Assembly: GCA_005406025.1 (NCBI GenBank)
Contig: BGZK01001199.1
Span: forward strand, 1-64,000
DNA length: 64,000 bases
Direction of reading: 5' to 3'
Source of the DNA: Eumeta japonica
Taxonomy: Eukaryota > Arthropoda > Insecta > Lepidoptera > Psychidae
How positions within the stretch are numbered: position 1 is the stretch's first letter; every line of letters starts with the position of its first letter. Both the position numbers and the translations under genes were made by a program. Under the pieces are notes generated by a model. It worked only from the letters and a program-made list of their open reading frames with translations, made no database searches and was not told where the DNA came from. Positions 57,983 through 64,000 of this stretch are shown here, in pieces.

Positions 57983-59548
57983 AACCCTTCTCTTGTCGGC
58001 CACCGTTCGGCGGGTGCGTCATTATCAGTCGACACCCGGCCGCCGGGGTCTGAACGCCAAGCTTTGTATTTGCTCTTCTGTTTAAAATTTACATTGCTTA
58101 TGGTCTGTTTACTTTGCCGACTTGTCACTTTATCAATCAAGCTACTTTGTACTCTGTGTTTGAAGCGCTGTGGCATTACTGGCCTGCGTATTCTACATAC
58201 CTCGTTCGTGGTTGCTTGACGTGCGCATGCGTTTCTATGCGTTTTTGAAGAAAATATGTATGGAGTGTTGATTTTTATTACATGTTATTATAAAATAGTT
58301 ATTATGAATAGAGAAAATACAAATACGAACAAAAATATGGTTTATTTCTTTGTATTTGAGCAAAGTCTTGAAGGAACAGCTCTCTTAAGTTTAATATGTC
58401 ATTGTTTATTACTGGATACCTTTGTCAATTAGTTTTCTTTCCTGCCAGTTAGCAAATTTTATCTACATTCCTATAATGTCTAACAACGGTAGAGTACTAA
58501 TTCAAACTATGCGAAAAATGAAAATATGTGGCGCCCCGTCGCACTGCAAAAAAGCGCGGGAAACTGATGGACCGCCGACGGTGGCGCTAGTTTACACATG
58601 TAACCTTATAAACAGAATATCGGTATAATTAATTTTCAATCGAAAGGGGGCTATAAAACATGTATTAAATTAGAATATATATGTATTCGAATAACGCAAT
58701 TAATTTTTCTTCAGCTGTATCGAAGAGTCTAAAAATGTATCTACGAATTAAACTAATTATATATATATAAAAAAAAATTGTATTAAAATATAAAATATTC
58801 GGTTGTAGGGCATTCGTAGGCGATAATATTGGTTCATAGAATTGGTGTTATTGAACAGGAGCAGACATTTGTTTAAAAAAATATGCGATCCGATATTAAA
58901 AACAATGCTACACATATGCAACAGCATCACAGTACGATGGCCCTTTGTGCGCATGCCTCGCGCCATCTTCCGCCGCTAGCGGTGCGCGCTCTATATATTC
59001 ATGTTCATCTATGGGTGCGCGTTTCGTTCGCGATCTCGGCGAACGTCCGACTATTGATTTTTCGTACTGCGCAAACTCTGCTAACTTCAGCGCCGTTCTC
59101 GGCCAGTCGATGTGTCGCTCCGCTGTCCGCCCGGACGATAGCGCCGTGTCGAAGAGCGAAAATAATAATTTGAAGTTATTCAGAGACGCGAAAAATCACC
59201 CCGGTAATATTAATAAAAACGTAGGTCCCCTCAAACAATGACGTATACATCACGCAAGCAGTGCCCGTGATTTCGGGTCGCGGAGCTCGTCTCGATCAAG
59301 GTACGTCGATTCGCGAAAAGAGGGGGGGGCGGAGCGACATTTTCCACCGAAAAGGGTGCATTAAATTCATTAAAACGGCTACCGAACGGGCGTTCTTTTA
59401 CGTGAAACCAATGCATCTTGGGTTCAGCCGCCCCAACGCCGACGATCTGAGTGTTAAAGATTTGGAATCCACGGAGTCCGAGGACCTTTTAAATCGTTCT
59501 TCGTGCTGAAAGTGCCCGTCCTGCTGCCGGCGCCCCCGACCGACCGTC
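57983..59548. promoter_or_regulatory. Divergent promoter region
   Basis: CpG-rich blocks at 57,950-58,060 and 58,950-59,550 flank an AT-rich centre. On the left is the zinc-finger exon 1 (minus); on the right, a plus-strand first exon. An NRF-1/Ewg-like GTGCGCATGCGT lies at 58221-58232 and an AGATGGCGC motif (minus) at 58960-58968. Open frames in these blocks, up to 98 codons, lack recognisable domains. Confidence 0.45.
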
Positions 59549-59580
59549 ATGTTCTGCCGAGGGAGTTCAATTTCAATCAG
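59549..59580 (+). CDS. First coding exon of an unidentified plus-strand gene (partial)
   Basis: An ATG at 59549 opens MFCRGSSISI and reaches a consensus donor (CAATCAG then GTGAGTG) at 59580/59581. The CpG-rich sequence before it would be a long 5' UTR. A second frame (LKVPVLLPAPPTDR, then HVLPREFNFNQ) is also open into the same donor but has no ATG in this window. The donor is the strongest evidence. The gene would continue beyond 64,000, and its identity is unknown. Confidence 0.35.
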
Positions 59581-59689
59581 GTGAGTGTTGCACCGCTTTC
59601 TAGGTCACCACGGAGATTGTAGGTCACCTATGCAAGAGAGGAACGGCCTATTTCGAGTCGCTTCTTATTATATGTTAAGGTAGTGTTCC

Positions 59690-59720
59690 TTATCCGGTCG
59701 ACCATTCGTCGACCGGATAA
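59690..59720. repeat. 13-bp perfect inverted repeat, 5-base loop
   Basis: TTATCCGGTCGAC, loop CATTC, GTCGACCGGATAA. It is GC-rich compared with its surroundings and lies about 110 bp downstream of the donor at 59580. Confidence 0.97.
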
Positions 59721-61200
59721 ATGGTAGTTTTAGTGGTAATTTTTCCCAGTTTTTGTGGCTGTATGTTATATCCTTCGATTTGATAAATGGTATTTTTTTC
59801 TGTTCATTTGTCAATAGGACAATCAGTGCGTTTTAGTTTATTTTGGTTTTTGAATTAGCCGACTCAGTTCATAGTAATCCTATTATACATAGAACACCTG
59901 ACTTTCAATTTAAACTATTACATCGATTTCGTCATATTCGAAGATACAAACCTCAGGAAATAAAACTAAATGTATAAATACTTGATTGCTCTTCAGAACG
60001 CGGAAATTAAACATATCTATAGAGTATTTCAAAAAAACGTTGTTAAACAAAATACAATTCAACGTAGTCGTGAATCGGTGTATTTCATCACGTCTGGCAA
60101 TCGTTGCGTATTGATCAACTGCGTGTGAATTGGATACCTTTTTAAAATGTCTTTATAACATGTTGACGGATGCATTGTCTTTTGGGCTGACGGATGACCA
60201 TTGCAGGATAAGCTTGGCGGTTGACCTTCCTTCGCTTAGATTTCTATCGGTGACTTTGATTGCGTCAGCACTCATCGTGCGTGGCCATCTCACCTAGACG
60301 AACCTATGGGCTTAGTTCTTTTGCTGGTTTCATGGTGTCGTACACGTCGCTACGAAAGAGTCCATGGTATTTCGCTATGATGCGCACAAGGTATTGAATA
60401 TCGACTTTTTTATGACACTTCCGAAAGACACCTTCTCACAGTCTAATTTTGAGTCGAAGGGCTCGGACCATAAATCGTCAACTCTGGCCCGTCGAGAGGT
60501 GTGGGTGCTGTTGACTTTCATCGTCAGAAATGCGATAGAAGTTCCGGAGCCGGCAGCTTAACCTTCCCGTGTTAATAAAGCGCACTTAAGTGCGGCGTTC
60601 CGTCTTGAGAGTGCAAAGAGCGAGACGACTAAACCGCTTCGCTATGGAGAATAATATAGATCTCGTTGGCGCGTCACTTCTTGAGTTGGCGCATCATACC
60701 AGTGACGTAGATCATCACTACCCCGGGATTGAGAGTGAATGATTTTAACTTGACTTCAGTTGAAAACACTTTTGGAAAATCCAAAAGCGCCCCGCGGTCG
60801 TTCAATTTTTACAAATACATATATTAGTACGAATGTTTTTTCTTGTCATTCGTGAATATATGTCTATAAGTATATTATGAGTAACATGAAAAAAATTCAA
60901 GTTCAAAAAACAGCTCGATTTTTATAAGGCGAGAGTAGAGCACCACCTCAGCGCTCCACTTATGGGGCGTGCAAAAATACCACGCAAGCGAATTAGACCG
61001 TGATCTTCGAAAGGACTTAGCTTAGGATAATACTGAAGCGTTTGGAAAATAAATGCACTAGATCGGTTAAGTTTTTCAGGAGTTATCGTACACACGCGAG
61101 TGTGGATACATACAGACAGCGTTTCGTTTAGTGGGTGAGAGTTTCAGTGGCTCATTCTCCTCTCTACCATCGAACTCCCACACCCACTCCCCCCTCCGCC
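59721..61200 (+). other. Presumed intron of the plus-strand gene
   Basis: Mixed composition; no exon was recognised. A 65-codon open frame at 60364-60561 has no recognisable domain. Confidence 0.4.
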
Positions 61201-61229
61201 AGTCCATTCACCCTCCTTCAGATATTCCA

Positions 61230-61345
61230 TTCCTACCCAAGAGGCCGGCAACACATTGATCACTCATGTGGAGTCGCGAGCGTCCACCGTCAGCGGTGAA
61301 GGCCTACTCTGCGGTGGCTCGCATGTTCGTTTTCTCCTTGAGATT
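61230..61345 (+). mobile_element. LINE 3' tail remnant
   Basis: AAGAGGCCGGCAACACATTG, followed by CTCATGTGGAGTCGCGAGCG, TCCACCGTCAGCGG and related sequence, matches the tail at 41,750 and the inverse tail at 42,960. Confidence 0.6.
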
Positions 61346-61459
61346 TGTGTAAAAAAATACATTTTTGTCTGAAGCGGTCTATAAATCAATTCTGACAATT
61401 AAGTTTTGCTGATAGTTATCTGTCGTACCGTTTCGAGTTTGTTTTTCCACTGGATTTGA

Positions 61460-61600
61460 GTTTTTATCCGACTTCAAAAAAGGAGGAGGTGCGATATTTT
61501 GGAACGAAGCTCCTTGTGGGGCGTCGCGGAGGGGTACCCCAGCCGGGAAAAAAAAGTTCGTAACGTCAAAAAAAAGCGTAAGATTTTTATGTATAGTCCG
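61460..61600 (+). repeat. Dispersed repeat (ATCCGACTTCAAAAAAGGAG type)
   Basis: The string TTTATCCGACTTCAAAAAAG then GAGGAGGT is familiar from many lepidopteran intergenic sequences. The following GGAACGAAGCTCC...CGGAGGGGTACCCC looks like part of another dispersed element. The family name is not known to me. Confidence 0.45.
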
Positions 61601-62414
61601 TGTGTGAGGCTGTACGTACAGTGTCTAATGTATAGTCTACGTGATGACTGTCATTATTATCATTACTTGAATTTTGTTCTATTTATGAGATTATTGAGTA
61701 TAATTAAATTTTGTTTAAAATAACAATATTTAATTTCTCTGATATTACTATTATTAATTATACAATTGAAATGAATAAAAATTTATTTTATTAATTTTTG
61801 TTACTAATTAATCAATTATTTATGCATAAATATTTTTCTAATTGTTGGTTATTATTAAACAATGTCAAAGTTACATAGTATATTTCACTGTTTTCTTTTT
61901 AGTTCAGAAATATATAATTCCAGCAATGTACAAGATAAAAAACAAGAAAAAATAACTGCGACAAATGATATTATGTCGGTGAACAATACCCGGCAATCAG
62001 TAATGCAGTATATTTTTCCAAAATTGAAAATTTTATTTTTACATAATATATCGACTATATTTATAGTCATTGAGTTTATTCATTTGTTCATTTTTTTTTT
62101 ATTCTATCGATAAAAAAATCATAATAAAAAATGTATATCCGAATAATATTTTTTTTTTACCTCTATTAGATTTGAAATTAATATTTTTTATAATAAGGAA
62201 CTTCATTCCTATCTGGTGTCCCATAACACCACTCGTTTTTTATTTTTTTATGTACTTCATGGAAACAGTCAAACGATTTGGATGGTTTGAATTGTATTCT
62301 ATTAAAATAGATACTGAGACCTTCCCCGTATATATTTGTATGACTTGAATCATACAGTTATTCATAAATTCGTAAAAGAAATTGTTTATAAGATTGTCAT
62401 TGATGTATGCCTTT

Positions 62415-62943
62415 ATTTTTGACGTGACGTCTAATAACTCGATATTACGGGCTGTATGCACGAAAAAGTTGACGTCATTGTCCCGTTACGCTCGATGTCC
62501 CGTTCCGCAAGCGAGGCTCGAGTGGTCGGCTCAGTTCGTTTCGTGCTGCATCTATGTCCCCCTCCACTCGATCAGCCCAGCACAAAAGATACACGTGAAC
62601 TGTTTTCGTCAAATGTTCATAAAGTGAAGTGAAATGTTATTGTGATTTTCATGTGTGTTTAATATTGCGACAATAATGGTAGGTAATTCTTGCATTTACA
62701 AATCTCATTGTTCAAGCTTATGTGTTTAATCTTTTCATTAATATTTCTTTTATTTTTTTTATTATTTAAAAAGTCGGCGAGAGCAGTAACGATAGGTTAT
62801 GTTACAATTGAATGAAAAATAATGAAGATTCATATAATTGATAGTATATACAATTAACTTTTCTCCTTGTGTCGTTCTGTATATTATATTACTGTAATGT
62901 TTGACGTTGTCACGTCCAACTACCGTCCGTAAACCGACTTTAC
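62415..62943 (-). mobile_element. Terminal-inverted-repeat element, copy B
   Basis: Inverse copy of 37978-38501, similar throughout, with a 3-bp deletion in one terminal repeat (GACGTCACGTC in place of GACGTTGTCACGTC). Read on the plus strand it has TCAGTTC at 62531 (arthropod initiator type), then about 145 bases without a clear frame, then ATG at 62676-62678 directly followed by donor-like GTAGGT. Confidence 0.85.
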
Positions 62944-63077
62944 AGACAACGATTTTTTTGATTTAAATTGATGACATTCCTTTCTGTTTGAATTTCAACC
63001 GTGGCATCAGTTTATTAAACAAAATGTCATATACATACTTAAAAAAAAAAAAAAAATTTGAATTCTTTTATAAAAGC

Positions 63078-63304
63078 ACTGATAGACATAATTTCAATAC
63101 TAGAAATAAAAACAAACTGTATGTACATGTTAGTCGACTGCATACGGTCACACATTTAGGGGGCTCCGCGTGCGCATGTTCAATAAGATCCCTGAGGATA
63201 TACAAGATTTACCCTTATACAAATTCAAAGTGTTTATTAAGCGAACACTGTGCACAAAAGGGTATTATACCATCTCTGAATATTTAGAGGGTAAAAGGAT
63301 ATAA
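63078..63304 (+). pseudogene. LINE reverse-transcriptase C-terminal remnant
   Basis: It reads HNFNTRNKNKLYVHVSRLH, then after a shift FNKIPEDIQDLPLYKFKVFI and GYYTISEYLE, the usual end of a family of insect endonuclease/reverse transcriptases (YNTRNK...KIP...LPxxKFK...GYYxxxEFL). It has one clear frameshift. It lies directly beyond copy B of the inverted-repeat element. Confidence 0.8.
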
Positions 63305-63934
63305 CGAAGTCGATTTCGTGCAGGGTTGTTTTTCTTGCAATAATTTTAAACTTGATTATATTTCTATATAATTCTAGTTTGAAAAGAGCTACCTTCGAGT
63401 TTCTTGTTAACTAATTGCTTTTAGAACGAGTGGTTGATGAAGAAAAAAAAAAGGTAATAATATTAATAATATGAAAGTTCTTTGAATGTTACTGCATATC
63501 TTTAGTGTCAGATTACAACCCGCGAAATAAAGATAATTTGTATTTGATTTGTTTCCCGTATCACACAATTGTTATGCGATCTGACGTTAATTAAACTGTT
63601 TAATTGCTGCTTCGACGATGTGCTCCGCATGGCAGAAGATTTGCGTTTAAACGTGATTGCTCCGAACCGAAACGGAACATAGATTGTACTGAACGTTAAC
63701 TTCGTCTTATTTAGAGTCGCTCGTCTAACTTCAAAACATGCTTAGCATAGCAAAACACTCTTTAAAGCTCGTTTAGCCGTCATACAAGAGTTAAACATAG
63801 GCAAAGGATGTTTAACGGTGGTCTAAGGATTGTTTTACTGAATATTTGACGGAGGTTGTCAAAAGTGACATTTGACTATCGTTCCATTCTTAATGGAAGG
63901 ATTATCTGAAATTAAAGAATTTCGCAAATGTTTC
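63305..63934. other. Unassigned sequence at the right end
   Basis: No gene or repeat was recognised. Confidence 0.4.
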
Positions 63935-63972
63935 AATAAATATAAATTATATATATATAATTTATATTTATT
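63935..63972. repeat. 38-bp perfect AT palindrome
   Basis: AATAAATATAAATTATATA is followed directly by its exact reverse complement. Confidence 0.95.
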
Positions 63973-64000
63973 TAAAATTTATACAATTATATAAATATTT

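Noticed and set aside
58883..59241. Two overlapping plus-strand frames of 96 and 98 codons
   Set aside because: Overlapping frames in a CpG-rich promoter region with no recognisable domain; more likely 5' UTR or promoter.
59261..59509. An 82-codon plus-strand frame in the presumed 5' UTR
   Set aside because: It has no ATG start and stops before the donor at 59580, so it cannot be spliced coding sequence.
1..64000. CRISPR arrays, operons, prokaryotic mobile elements or rRNA genes
   Set aside because: None is visible. Intron structure, base composition and repeats are those of an insect nuclear genome.
1..64000. Genuine tRNA genes
   Set aside because: The only tRNA-like segment I noticed is the head of the SINE at 27.7 kb. 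I did not find an intact cloverleaf by eye.

Overview
This is a window of an insect nuclear genome, most probably a butterfly or moth. It is AT-rich and intron-rich, and it carries decayed copies of repeats that I associate with Lepidoptera: a tRNA-derived SINE of the Metulj type, mariner relics, Jockey/CR1-like and RTE-like LINE fragments, and a THAP-domain DNA transposon. No prokaryotic, organellar or viral sequence is apparent. All gene models come from reading splice sites and reading phase by eye, not from transcript evidence.

Left part (1-34,200, minus strand): one complete STAT transcription factor gene. Nineteen coding exons run from the ATG at 28,133 to a TGA ending at 1,152. Every junction keeps phase, and together they encode 773 residues with N-terminal, coiled-coil, DNA-binding, linker and SH2 regions, a single phosphotyrosine site (Tyr695 in GYVKP) and a short C-terminal transactivation tail. 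A 5' UTR acceptor lies just before the ATG, so a non-coding first exon must sit further right; my best candidate is near 33,762-33,860. The last intron is about 9.5 kb and contains several CpG-rich islands. The end of the gene looks set up for alternative C-termini: nested donors at exon 18, a tandem NAGNAG acceptor at exon 19, and a splice donor overlapping the stop codon.

Middle part (34,200-45,300): intergenic and rich in mobile elements. It holds a palindromic-ended element whose inverted twin lies at 62.4 kb, a LINE relic split by later insertions, a THAP-bearing terminal-inverted-repeat element, a duplicated 430-bp repeat, LINE tails and an RTE remnant. A CpG-rich 59-codon open frame at 36,888-37,067 (minus) is not recognised.

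Right part (45,390-57,982, minus strand): a C2H2 zinc-finger gene of nine coding exons (484 residues). It has one N-terminal finger, an acidic/basic middle region, one degenerate finger and an array of five fingers. Its first coding exon, about 6 kb upstream, is inferred because it splices in frame to the second.

Far right (57,983-64,000): a CpG-rich divergent promoter region, then a plus-strand first exon ending at a strong donor (59,580) that belongs to an unidentified gene running off the window, followed by intronic repeats. STAT is the nuclear effector of JAK/STAT signalling. The zinc-finger protein is probably a DNA-binding regulator. Nothing in the sequence shows that they work together.
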